DNA of 64,000 nucleotides from Rhizobium etli CFN 42. GTDB taxonomy: Bacteria; Pseudomonadota; Alphaproteobacteria; Rhizobiales; Rhizobiaceae. The stretch is taken from the NCBI RefSeq assembly GCF_000092045.1, contig NC_007766.1, forward strand, positions 62,001-126,000, given 5' to 3'. The notes under the pieces are model-generated. The model saw only the letters and a list, made by a program, of their open reading frames with translations, was not told the DNA's origin and ran no database searches. Position numbers and translations under genes: made by a program. Shown piece after piece: positions 33,643 to 42,036 of the stretch. Each line of letters starts with the position of its first letter. Within the stretch, counting starts at the first letter, position 1.

Positions 33643-34533
33643 ATGAAGTTGACATCAAGATTCGGGCTTTCCGTCGCTCTCGCCACGCCGTTCGACAGCG
33701 ATGGCAATATTGCGATCGAGGCGATGATCGCGCAGGCGCGACGCAGCCTTGCGGCCGGATGCTCCAGCGTGACGCTGTTCGGGACGACGGGCGAGGGCTC
33801 CTCCGTCGGGAACGGCGAACGGGAACGCGTGCTGGCCGCCTTTCTCGATGCCGGTATTGCGCCTGGCAACATTATCGTCGGCGTGCTGGTCGATGCCGCA
33901 GAGGATGCGGCGATGCAGGCCGCTCAGGCTCTGTCCAGGGGCGCCCGCAACATCCTTCTTGCCCCGCCGTCCTATTTCAAGAACGTCAGTGACGACGGCG
34001 TCTTTCAATGGTTTTCCAACGTGTTCGCTCTTCTGGGCGACACGGCGCGGGATATCATCGTCTACAATCTTCCCTCGCTCACCATGGTGCCGCTGAGCGT
34101 GTCGCTGATAGGCCGGCTGCGGACCGCCTTTCCCCATATCGTCACGGGCGTCAAGGATTCCTCCGGCGACTGGCCGTACACGGAAGCGCTTTTGGAAGCC
34201 CATAGTGATCTCATCATCCTGGTCGGCGACGAGCGGCACCTCGCAAGGGCCGTGCGGCTCGGCGGCCAGGGTGCTATATCGGGCATGGCGAATTTCGTGC
34301 CCCACGAACTCAAGCCGATGGCCGAAGAGGGTAAGGACGATAGCCGCGTCGCCGATTTCGTCCTTGAATTGCTGAAACATCCTGTCGTTCCGGCCGTGAA
34401 GGCGATGGTCGCGCGCACGACGTCGGAGGAGACATGGATCGCGGTCCGTCCGCCGCTTACTTCGATATCCGGTGAAGCGCGGGCGCAACTCGCTCTGGCA
34501 TTCGATAATCTTTTCCGCTCGAAAGCCGCATAG
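33643..34533 (+). CDS. DapA-family (dihydrodipicolinate synthase-like) aldolase
   Basis: 296 residues; GGGAGG ribosome site. Typical DapA barrel: GLSVALATPFDSDGNI, the TLFGTTGEGSSVGNGER loop (active-site Thr pair), Tyr in VYNLPSLT, Schiff-base Lys in TGVKDSSGDW, and GGQGAISGMAN. In a catabolic cluster such proteins usually cleave or dehydrate 2-keto-3-deoxy sugar acids rather than make lysine. Substrate inferred only from context. Confidence 0.88.
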   Translation: MKLTSRFGLSVALATPFDSDGNIAIEAMIAQARRSLAAGCSSVTLFGTTGEGSSVGNGERERVLAAFLDAGIAPGNIIVGVLVDAAEDAAMQAAQALSRGARNILLAPPSYFKNVSDDGVFQWFSNVFALLGDTARDIIVYNLPSLTMVPLSVSLIGRLRTAFPHIVTGVKDSSGDWPYTEALLEAHSDLIILVGDERHLARAVRLGGQGAISGMANFVPHELKPMAEEGKDDSRVADFVLELLKHPVVPAVKAMVARTTSEETWIAVRPPLTSISGEARAQLALAFDNLFRSKAA

Positions 34534-34558
34534 GTCGGGCATGTTTCTGGAGAAGGCG

Positions 34559-35218
34559 ATGGACGGAACCGAGGAGCAGCCGACACTGCGGGAAAAGGCG
34601 TATGCGAGCTTTACGCGTCATCTTCTTGCACGTGACGTGCGCCCTGGCCAGTTCGTTTCCCAGCGCCGCCTCGTGGAACTGACGGGACTGCCGCTTGGCG
34701 CCATCCGGGAGCTCATCCCCAGGCTTGAAGCCGAAGGGCTGATCAAGACCGTGCCGCAGCGGGGTTTGCAGATCGCTCACATTGATCTCAATCTCATCCG
34801 CGAGGCCTTCCAGCTGCGCGTGTTCCTGGAGAAGGAAGCCGTGGCCCTCTTCACCTGGTCCGCGTCGGACGAGACGATCGCAAAGCTCGTGAAACAGCAT
34901 CGGGATATCGCCGACGCCATCCGCAGCGGCGACGGATCGCACGAATTGGAGCTGCGCGCGCAGGCTGTCGACTGGGGCATGCATGATGCCTTTATTGACG
35001 CCCTTGGCAATACTATCATTTCGAATGCCTACCGCGTGAACTCGATCAAGATGCGCCTGATCAGCCAGGACCGCTTTCGCATCGACGGTCACGTCGGACC
35101 CGTCATGGGCGAGCATCTGAAGGTGCTCGAGGCGATCGAACGACGTTCGGCGGAGGACGCCGTCAACAGCCTTGTCGCACACATCAATCATGCAAGGGAT
35201 CGTGCGCTCGGGATATAA
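34559..35218 (+). CDS. GntR-family regulator with FCD-like domain
   Basis: Start at ATG 34559, GGAGAAGG upstream (ATG 34541 is possible). Winged helix about 10-75 (ASFTRHLLARDVRPGQFVSQ, then LVELTGLPLGAIRELIPRLE) and a helical effector domain (REAFQLRVFLEKEAVALF, then HDAFIDALGN). This is a second regulator inside the sugar cluster, distinct from the LacI protein at 25772. It probably controls the second importer that starts 54 bases downstream. Confidence 0.9.
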   Translation: MDGTEEQPTLREKAYASFTRHLLARDVRPGQFVSQRRLVELTGLPLGAIRELIPRLEAEGLIKTVPQRGLQIAHIDLNLIREAFQLRVFLEKEAVALFTWSASDETIAKLVKQHRDIADAIRSGDGSHELELRAQAVDWGMHDAFIDALGNTIISNAYRVNSIKMRLISQDRFRIDGHVGPVMGEHLKVLEAIERRSAEDAVNSLVAHINHARDRALGI

Positions 35219-35272
35219 TCGAGAATGAACAGCCGGAGATGAGGAGATCGCCGGCAAAAGGAGGAGGATTAC

Positions 35273-36601
35273 ATGCCATCATTCTTCAACCCGACGCGGC
35301 GCGGCTTTCTGGCCGGCACGGCCGCTCTTGGGGCCAGCAGCGTGCTCGGCATGCGGCCGGCAGCGGCTGCGGTCGACTGGAAGCGCTTCGCCGGCACCAC
35401 GCTCGAAGTCAATCTGGTCAAGAGCCCGCGCAGCGAAATCCTGACCAAGTATCTGTCCGAGTTCGAGGAGCTCACCGGCATCAAGGTCAATGCCGAAGCA
35501 ACGCCTGAACAGCAGCAGCGCCAGAAGACAACCATCGAGCTGAGCTCCGGAAAACCGAGCTTCGACGTTGTGCACCTCAGCTACCACGTCCAGAAGCGGC
35601 AGTTCGAGAAAGGCGGCTGGCTTGCCGACATCAGCGGCTTTCTCAAGGACGCCTCGCTGACTGACCCCTCCTTGGTGGAAAGCGATTTCGCCGAAGCAGG
35701 TCTCGCCTTCGCCAAGGATGCCGATGGCGTTCTGCGTTCGCTGCCTTTCTCGGTCGATTACTGGATCATCTACTGGAACAAGGCGTTGTTCGAGAAGAAG
35801 GGGCTTGCCTACCCCACGAGCTTCGAAGAACTGGCAAGCGCCGCAGAAGCGTTGACCGATCCCTCGACCAACACCTATGGCTTCGTCGCCCGCGGCCTGA
35901 AGAACGCCAACACGCCGGTCTGGACGACGTTGCTGCTTGGCTATGGCTCAAGCCCGCTCGGCCCGGACGGCAAGCTGCGCACGACATCGCAGGAAGCGAT
36001 CGACGCGGCCAAGCTTTATCAGAGGCTGATGACCAAGACCGCTCCTCCCGGCGTTTCCGGTTTCAACTGGGCCGAGGCGCAGTCGGCCTTCCTGCAGGGC
36101 AAGATCGGCATGTGGCTGGATGGTGTCGGTTTCGCCCCGCCGATCGAAAATCCGGAAAAGTCGCGCGTCGTCGGCCAGGTCGGTTACGGCGTCATGCCGA
36201 AAGGACCGAAGGCGCAGGCCGCCGGCACCTTCGGCGACGGCCTTGGTGTCGTCGCGGCAAGCCAGAAGAAGGAAGCCGCCTACCTGTTTTGCCAATGGGC
36301 GATTTCGCACGACATGGGCGCGCGCCTGCTGCAAGCCGGCGCCGGCGTTCCGTTCCGCCAGTCCGTGCTCGAGGATGCGAAGGTCCGCGAAGGCGTAAAG
36401 ATGCCCGGCACATGGCTGGATGCCGTTGCCGGCTCCGGCAAGATTTCGCAGCTCGCCCTGCCGGTCATCATTCCGGTCACCGAGTTCCGCGACATCTATG
36501 GCGTCGGCCTCACCAACATGATCGGCGGCGCCGATCCTGAAACCGAACTGAAGGCGGCAACGGCGCAGTTCGAACCCGTCCTGGCGAAAAGCGAGGGATA
36601 A
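35273..36601 (+). CDS. ABC sugar substrate-binding protein (second importer)
   Basis: 442 residues after AGGAGGA. N-terminal TRRGFLAGTAALGASSVLG is Tat-like, with cleavage near AAAA. Family 1 solute-binding core: EFEELTGIKVNAEATPEQQQ, FSVDYWIIYWNKALFEKKGL, FLQGKIGMWLDGVG. The stop overlaps the next start by one base (TAATG). Different from the binding protein at 30282, so the two importers probably carry related but distinct sugars. Confidence 0.93.
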   Translation: MPSFFNPTRRGFLAGTAALGASSVLGMRPAAAAVDWKRFAGTTLEVNLVKSPRSEILTKYLSEFEELTGIKVNAEATPEQQQRQKTTIELSSGKPSFDVVHLSYHVQKRQFEKGGWLADISGFLKDASLTDPSLVESDFAEAGLAFAKDADGVLRSLPFSVDYWIIYWNKALFEKKGLAYPTSFEELASAAEALTDPSTNTYGFVARGLKNANTPVWTTLLLGYGSSPLGPDGKLRTTSQEAIDAAKLYQRLMTKTAPPGVSGFNWAEAQSAFLQGKIGMWLDGVGFAPPIENPEKSRVVGQVGYGVMPKGPKAQAAGTFGDGLGVVAASQKKEAAYLFCQWAISHDMGARLLQAGAGVPFRQSVLEDAKVREGVKMPGTWLDAVAGSGKISQLALPVIIPVTEFRDIYGVGLTNMIGGADPETELKAATAQFEPVLAKSEG

Positions 36602-37539
36602 TGGCTTCGGCAGGGATCGAAACGGCCGCCATGGCCAAGGCGTCGAAAGGAAGGAGCAAACCGGATCGGTTTGCTCCCAACTACTGGCCCTTCGTCATCC
36701 CAGCGCTCATCGTCATATCAGCCGTCATCGTCTTTCCATGGGTGTTTACGGTGTGGATGAGTGTCAACAGCTGGACGCTCGGCCAGTCGCAGGTCTTTGC
36801 GGGGTTGGACAATTATATCAGGCTCACCACTGACATGCGCTTCTGGGAGTCGCTGTGGCATACGGTGCTTTATACGGCGCTCTCCGTGCTGCTTCCCCTT
36901 TTTCTGGGGACGCTCGCCGCGCTGATCTTCGATGCCCAATTCCCGCTGCGCGGCCTCATACGAGGCATATTCGTGATGCCGATGATGGCGACCCCCGTCG
37001 CCATCGCGCTCGTCTGGACCATGATGTACCATCCGCAGCTCGGCGTGCTCAACTATCTCCTCTCCTTCGTCGGCATCGGCCCGCAGGAGTGGATCTACAA
37101 TCAGCACAGCGTCATTCCCTCGCTGGTGCTGGTCGAAAGCTGGCAGTGGACGCCGCTCGTCATGCTGATCGTGCTCGGCGGCCTGGCGGCGGTTCCGCGC
37201 GAACCTTACGAGAGCGCTGAGATCGACGGCGCCAATGTCTGGCAGAAATTCCGCTATCTAACACTGCCGATGATTGCGCCCTTCCTGATGATCGCCGTGA
37301 TCATCCGCAGCATCGATGCGGTGAAGAGCTTCGACATTATTTATGCCATGACCCAGGGCGGCCCCGGCACGGCATCGGAAACGATCAACATCTATCTCTA
37401 CAACACCGCCTTCGCCTACTACGATATCGGCTATGGCTCAGCCATGGCGGTCGTCTTCTTCATCCTCATCGTGCTGCTCTCGTTCGTCCTGATGATGATC
37501 CGGCAGCGCGTGAACTGGTCCGACGGGGAGGCACGCTGA
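36601..37539 (+). CDS. ABC sugar importer permease 1 (second importer)
   Basis: 312 residues, six membrane helices after a charged N-terminus. EAA loop: VPREPYESAEIDGANVWQKF then LTLPMIAPF. Also has VKSFDIIYAMTQGGPGTASE, typical of MalF-type sugar permeases. Overlaps both neighbours by one base, so tightly coupled. Confidence 0.93.
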   Translation: MASAGIETAAMAKASKGRSKPDRFAPNYWPFVIPALIVISAVIVFPWVFTVWMSVNSWTLGQSQVFAGLDNYIRLTTDMRFWESLWHTVLYTALSVLLPLFLGTLAALIFDAQFPLRGLIRGIFVMPMMATPVAIALVWTMMYHPQLGVLNYLLSFVGIGPQEWIYNQHSVIPSLVLVESWQWTPLVMLIVLGGLAAVPREPYESAEIDGANVWQKFRYLTLPMIAPFLMIAVIIRSIDAVKSFDIIYAMTQGGPGTASETINIYLYNTAFAYYDIGYGSAMAVVFFILIVLLSFVLMMIRQRVNWSDGEAR

Positions 37540-38354
37540 TGAAGCGCAAGACGCTCGATCGCATCGGACTGCTGTTCGCTGCGCTGGTGATGATCTCGCC
37601 GGTCGTCCTGTTCTTCCTCTGGATGATCTCGCTGTCGCTGAAATATGAGATCGACAATGGCGCCTATCCGCCGATCTTCATCCCCGAGCGCTTCGCCTGG
37701 TCGAACTATGTGAAGGTCTTCGAGGAGAACAATTTCTTTCTCTATCTCTGGAATTCACTGCTGGTGACGGGCGCCGCCACGCTTCTGGCGCTCGTGATCG
37801 GCGTGCCGGCCGGATATGGCATCGCGCGCCTGAAGGCGGAGAAGTCGGCGATGATCATCATGATCGCCCGCATGACGCCGGGCCTGTCCTTCCTCATTCC
37901 GCTGTTCCTGCTGTTCCAATGGCTGAACCTGCTCGGTACGCTGATGCCGCAGATCATCATCCATCTCGTCGTCACCGTGCCGATCGTCGTATGGATCATG
38001 ATCGGCTATTTCGAGACGACGCCGATGGAGCTGGAGGAGGCTGCAAGCATCGACGGCGCTACGCCCTGGCAGGTTTTCCGACTGGTTGCCCTGCCGATCG
38101 CGAGGCCCGGCATCGTCGTCGCCTTCATCCTGTCGGTGATCTTTTCCTGGAACAATTTCGTCTTCGGCATCGTGCTCGCCAGTCGCGAGACGCGCACGCT
38201 TCCCGTCGCCGTCTACAATATGCTGTCTTTCGAACAGGTCAGTTGGGGGCCGCTCGCGGCAGCCGCGCTGATCGTCACCTTGCCGGTGCTGATCTTGACC
38301 GTGTTTGCGCAACGGCAGATCGTGGCCGGTCTGACGGCCGGGGCCGTCAAGTGA
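37539..38354 (+). CDS. ABC sugar importer permease 2 (second importer)
   Basis: 271 residues, six membrane helices. EAA loop TPMELEEAASIDGATPWQVF then ALPIARPGI; SWNNFVFGIVLA near the C-terminus. There is no ATPase gene after it: the next gene is the PfkB kinase 20 bases downstream. Confidence 0.93.
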   Translation: MKRKTLDRIGLLFAALVMISPVVLFFLWMISLSLKYEIDNGAYPPIFIPERFAWSNYVKVFEENNFFLYLWNSLLVTGAATLLALVIGVPAGYGIARLKAEKSAMIIMIARMTPGLSFLIPLFLLFQWLNLLGTLMPQIIIHLVVTVPIVVWIMIGYFETTPMELEEAASIDGATPWQVFRLVALPIARPGIVVAFILSVIFSWNNFVFGIVLASRETRTLPVAVYNMLSFEQVSWGPLAAAALIVTLPVLILTVFAQRQIVAGLTAGAVK

Positions 38355-38373
38355 GCACGTGAGGCGACCGCCA

Positions 38374-39357
38374 ATGACTTCCTCTGCCATTGGCCCTCCG
38401 CCAGTTCCGCCACGCCGCGTGCTCTGCATCGGCGCGGCGGTGCTCGACACCCTGTTCCGCGTGCACTCATTGCCCATGGGCCAGGGCAAGATCCTGCCCT
38501 ATGAGATGCTGCAGGTCGCCGAAGGCATGGCCTCGAGCGCAGCATTCGCCGTCGCCCGGCTTGGCGGCCATGCCAGCCTCTGGGGCGCGGTCGGCGACGA
38601 TGCCACGGGCGAACGCATCCTTTCCGACCTCGGCGATAGCGGCATAGACACGAGCGGTATGACGGTTGTGCAGGGCGCCCGCTCGGCCATCTCGACGATC
38701 CTCATCGATGACGAGGGCGAACGCCTGATCGTGCCCTTCTACGATCAGCGGCTCCACGATACGGTCAGGCCGGTCACCGAGAGGGAGATATCTGCTTTCG
38801 ACGCGGTGCTTGTCGATGTCCGATGGCCGGAGCTTGCGCTGCGGGCGCTGGTTGCAGCCGGCAAGGCTGGGAAACCGGCCATACTCGACGGCGACGTTGC
38901 CGGTGAGGGCGTCATCGAGATGCTGGCGCCGGCGGCCAGCCACATGGTGTTCTCACAGCCTGCGGCCGTGCGGCTTGCCGGGACGGCGGATCTTGTGGAG
39001 AGCGTCGGCCTGCTAAAGCGGAAATTCGAACATGCCTTCATCAGCGTCACGGCTGGCGAAAACGGCTCCCTGTGGTTCGACGACCAAAGCGGTGACATCC
39101 GTCACCTTGCCGCTCCGAAGGTGAGAGCGATCGACACGCTTGCGGCCGGCGACATCTTCCACGGCGCTTTCGCGCTGGCGATCGCAGAAGGGATGCCGAT
39201 CGAAGAGACGATGCGATTGTCATCCATGGCGGCGGCCCTCAAATGCCAGGTGTTCGGCGGACGCATCGGCGCACCCACCAGAGCCCAGGTCTGCGATGCC
39301 CTGCGGGATTGGAAGGTCCGCGTTTTCCAAGAAGGTGAGCGATATCGAGCTCAGTAG
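38374..39357 (+). CDS. PfkB-family carbohydrate kinase
   Basis: 327 residues from ATG 38374 (GAGGCG upstream; GTG 38359 possible). N-terminal signature-like VLCIGAAVLDTLF, the GGHASLWGAVGDD strand, and the C-terminal PfkB motif with DTLAAGDIFHGAFALA, whose Asp is the catalytic base; GAGD is replaced by AAGD as in several sugar kinases. Phosphorylates a sugar or 2-keto acid of the pathway. The stop codon is the exact point where the mobile-element remnant begins on the other strand, so the last residues may have been altered by the insertion. Confidence 0.9.
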   Translation: MTSSAIGPPPVPPRRVLCIGAAVLDTLFRVHSLPMGQGKILPYEMLQVAEGMASSAAFAVARLGGHASLWGAVGDDATGERILSDLGDSGIDTSGMTVVQGARSAISTILIDDEGERLIVPFYDQRLHDTVRPVTEREISAFDAVLVDVRWPELALRALVAAGKAGKPAILDGDVAGEGVIEMLAPAASHMVFSQPAAVRLAGTADLVESVGLLKRKFEHAFISVTAGENGSLWFDDQSGDIRHLAAPKVRAIDTLAAGDIFHGAFALAIAEGMPIEETMRLSSMAAALKCQVFGGRIGAPTRAQVCDALRDWKVRVFQEGERYRAQ

Positions 39358-39615
39358 ATGAGGCGCGGAGGCCAGCGCCCGCAGCGTGTTGGCGCCCATG
39401 CCCTCGTTGACCAGGTGCCGCAGCGTCTCGACGTCCTGGTCGGACAGAATCTCGGCGAGCTTATCGCGCCGGTCGATCGGCATCACAGCGGCGATGGTGT
39501 CGAAGGCTTCAGCCCGGCGGGCGATCGCGTCTGTTGCCGTGTTCGGAGCAAGAATGTCCAAAATGCCTCCTGAGGCGCGAAAACCGGGCGTCAGCACGGC
39601 GCATTGGCCGCCCAT
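39358..39615 (-). pseudogene. Tyrosine recombinase/integrase, N-terminal remnant
   Basis: The translation from ATG 39615 resembles the N-terminus of a rhizobial tyrosine-recombinase family: ILDILAPNTATDAIARRAEA, IDRRDKLAEILSDQDVETL, RHLVNEGMGANTLRALAS. Similarity stops at about 39369, next to the stop codon of the PfkB gene. The catalytic core (Arg-His-Arg-Tyr) is entirely missing. The remnant suggests that a deletion or recombination joined an island end to the sugar operon. Confidence 0.65.
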
Positions 39616-39650
39616 GATGCGGCTTTCACTGATTTGCGGCTTCAAATCAA

Positions 39651-39683
39651 TCACTTCCGATAAGCAGTACTTATCGGAAGTGA
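39651..39683. repeat. Lox-like perfect inverted repeat (candidate recombination site)
   Basis: TCACTTCCGATAAG (39651-39664), spacer CAGTA, then CTTATCGGAAGTGA (39670-39683): two perfect 14-bp arms. It lies 36 bases upstream of the start of the recombinase remnant and 84 before the next gene. The arm-spacer-arm layout is that of tyrosine-recombinase core sites. It could equally be an operator or a shared hairpin. Confidence 0.55.
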
Positions 39684-39766
39684 GACGCTGTCTCCATAAC
39701 ATCATGCTGTGACGGACACTAACTATAAGATAGCGTCCGTTTAGCAAATCATTTACCATAAATTCA

Positions 39767-40909
39767 ATGCGTTATGATTTGTCGAAACTGTCCCACCAGA
39801 GCCTATTGCGGCCGCTCTCGGACGCCGCATCCGTTTTGTCGCGCCTCGACGAACGCATCGCCCGTTCGACGGTCGGCGAGGGCTGGATCGAACGGATGCA
39901 CTTCGCCGATGCCCGCGCCTCGCTGTGGATCGACGGCGAGCTGGTGCATCTCGAGGACCTGGTGCTGCACGACGCCGGCGCCGATATTCGTACCCCGACC
40001 CATGATCTGACAATTGCCCGCGACGTGCTGCGCAGCCGCCGGCGGATCGCGGCACAGCCGGCCGGCTGGGCGCTTGGTCCGGACGGCGTGCGTTGGCTGC
40101 GCGGGCACGGCGCCGGGAACCACGACGGCGACGAGGTGCACGACCCGGCAACCGCGGTTGTCGATCAGCCGGCCGCGCCGGCTGCGGCGCCCGTCGGGGG
40201 AGGGGAGGGAGATGAGCCGGAGGCGTCCGATCCGCTGGCCGCGGAACTTTCGGCAATCGACGCTGTGCTCGCCCGCGCCGACGCGGTGCTGGCCGAGTCA
40301 AAACTACCCGGCCGGCCGGCCGCCCGGGACAAAGATTCGCTGGTTTACGATCCCGATTGGAATGAAGACGATCGGCTTGACGAATGGCGCGTGTTGCTGA
40401 CCGAGACCGAAGGGCTGCCGCCCGTGTTGCGTGCGGCGCTGTTGCTCGATGCCTGGAGCGAGCTGCAGGTCCTGCAGCATGCGCCTTGGCTGGGCCGGCT
40501 GCTCGCCGCCGAAGCGTTGCGGCAAGCGGGTCTCACGACAGCGGCGCACCTGACCGTCGTCAATCTCGGCCTCAAATCCATCCCCGTCGAGCGCCGCCGG
40601 CATCGGGCTCGCGACACGCGCCTGCTGGCGATCGTCCATGGCATCATCGCGGCCGCCGAACTTGGACTGAAGGAGCACGACCGGCTGGCGCTGGCACGAA
40701 CCATGATGGAGCGGCGCCTGGTCGGCCGGCGATCGTCCTCCAATCTGCCGGGCCTGATCGAGCTCGTGATGTCCCGGCCGCTCGTCTCGGCCGGCATGGT
40801 CGCCGAGACGCTGAAATTGACGCCGCTGGCGGCGCTCAGGATCGTCGAGGATCTGGGATTGAGGGAGATGACGGGGAGGGGGAGGTTTCGGGCGTGGGGG
40901 ATCATCTGA
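39767..40909 (+). CDS. RHE_PE00001/DUF1612-type protein with C-terminal winged helix
   Basis: 380 residues. The opening MRYDLSKLSHQSLLRPLSDA and ERMHFADARASLWIDGELVH, LEDLVLHDAGAD match the rhizobial family often annotated RHE_PE00001. A variable Pro/Ala/Glu-rich linker lies at about 125-165. The C-terminal 50 residues (LIELVMSRPLVSAGMVAETL, LTPLAALRIVEDLGL) form a DNA-binding-like winged helix. Genes of this family are common next to mobile elements and plasmid maintenance loci in Rhizobiaceae. Molecular role unknown. Confidence 0.8.
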   Translation: MRYDLSKLSHQSLLRPLSDAASVLSRLDERIARSTVGEGWIERMHFADARASLWIDGELVHLEDLVLHDAGADIRTPTHDLTIARDVLRSRRRIAAQPAGWALGPDGVRWLRGHGAGNHDGDEVHDPATAVVDQPAAPAAAPVGGGEGDEPEASDPLAAELSAIDAVLARADAVLAESKLPGRPAARDKDSLVYDPDWNEDDRLDEWRVLLTETEGLPPVLRAALLLDAWSELQVLQHAPWLGRLLAAEALRQAGLTTAAHLTVVNLGLKSIPVERRRHRARDTRLLAIVHGIIAAAELGLKEHDRLALARTMMERRLVGRRSSSNLPGLIELVMSRPLVSAGMVAETLKLTPLAALRIVEDLGLREMTGRGRFRAWGII

Positions 40910-41079
40910 CATGGCCGCGCCTGAATCGGCAAACCAAGATCGCTTAACCTTGCGGAAAAGCTGCCTTTTTCAAATGCAAAAACCTTCGCGCGGGCGACAA
41001 GTTCCATTCGCTCTTCAAAAGACAAGCAAACCTCAGTATTGGCTATCGTAGAAATTGTATTGGGGGAGGCCTCAAGCCT

Positions 41080-42036
41080 ATGCATGACTGCAGACCGCCA
41101 TCGCGCGCACTACGGCGGTGGCTTAAAATTTTTGACTCAGACCCGGTTGACGGCAGATATGGGCATTTGCTCCTCGTTGAAAATCCCGAGAGAGATGATG
41201 ACCTCGGCAACCAACTCAGGCCCTACTTCGAGTCAGCCCATGGCGATGCCCGCGAGTATTTCGCTGGAGAAATTGGAATATCTCTTCACCCGGACGCCGA
41301 TGAAGATGATGACGACGCGTCGTTGCTTTATCCCGGCTGTCTCCCCGACACAGCCAAACGCGGGCTGTTTGGCGAGGTAATGGCCGGCTTGGTCACCGAG
41401 CACTATGAATTCGTCGGGGGTCACGAATGGAAGGTCCCGATTTTCTTGTTTCGGTACCATGCCGACGTCGAAAAATACCTGTTTGATTTAGCTCGTGACG
41501 CTGCACGCGAGCGTGCGGTCTTTGGGCGGTTCGGATCTGATTTTATTGGCCTCAAACTCGATGACGACGGTGCGGTCGTTCGATTGATTGTCGGGGAAGC
41601 AAAGTGGAGAGCGGAACTGAGCGACAGCGAGGTCGAGACGCTGATGCTCGGTAAGTGGAGAAAGAATAAGCGCACCGGGGAGCGAAAGCGCGCGGGAGGA
41701 ATATGGTTCGAGATCAACCGCGATCTCGATGTCCCGCATGGGGTGCGCCAGCTGCAGAGGCTTCTGAAGGAGCGTGACCGAGATGGCCATGCCGCAGCGA
41801 TCGTTTCTATGGACAAGGCCTTGGCGTTGAAAAACCCGGTCCCAATGCCTCGCACCAACCTGATTATGATCGTTGGTAACGGTAAGGCGACGAGAGACGA
41901 GGGCGAGCCGCTACTAGTATGGAAGACCATACCCGAAGAATATACCTCTCGACACGATCTCCAGGTCGTCGAAGTCATCCTGAAGGATGGTGAAGACCTG
42001 ATCGATGAAATTTACGACCTTCTCTGGACGGTATGA
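41080..42036 (+). CDS. hamA: Hachiman defence protein HamA (DUF1837 nuclease)
   Basis: 318 residues; GGGGGAGG lies upstream. The C-terminal two thirds match the DUF1837 layout with a PD-(D/E)XK-like site: Glu99 in the helix KRGLFGEVMAGLV, Asp154 in GRFGSDFIGLKL, and Glu173-x-Lys175 in LIVGEAKWR. In Hachiman systems HamA is the nuclease effector held by the helicase HamB. The 4-base overlap with the helicase gene downstream fits that pairing. N-terminal 60 residues are less conserved in appearance. Confidence 0.88.
   Translation: MHDCRPPSRALRRWLKIFDSDPVDGRYGHLLLVENPERDDDLGNQLRPYFESAHGDAREYFAGEIGISLHPDADEDDDDASLLYPGCLPDTAKRGLFGEVMAGLVTEHYEFVGGHEWKVPIFLFRYHADVEKYLFDLARDAARERAVFGRFGSDFIGLKLDDDGAVVRLIVGEAKWRAELSDSEVETLMLGKWRKNKRTGERKRAGGIWFEINRDLDVPHGVRQLQRLLKERDRDGHAAAIVSMDKALALKNPVPMPRTNLIMIVGNGKATRDEGEPLLVWKTIPEEYTSRHDLQVVEVILKDGEDLIDEIYDLLWTV

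Noticed and set aside
36601..38354. Possible missing ATPase hidden in another frame of the second importer
   Set aside because: No Walker A or LSGGQ motif exists in any frame between 35219 and 39357.
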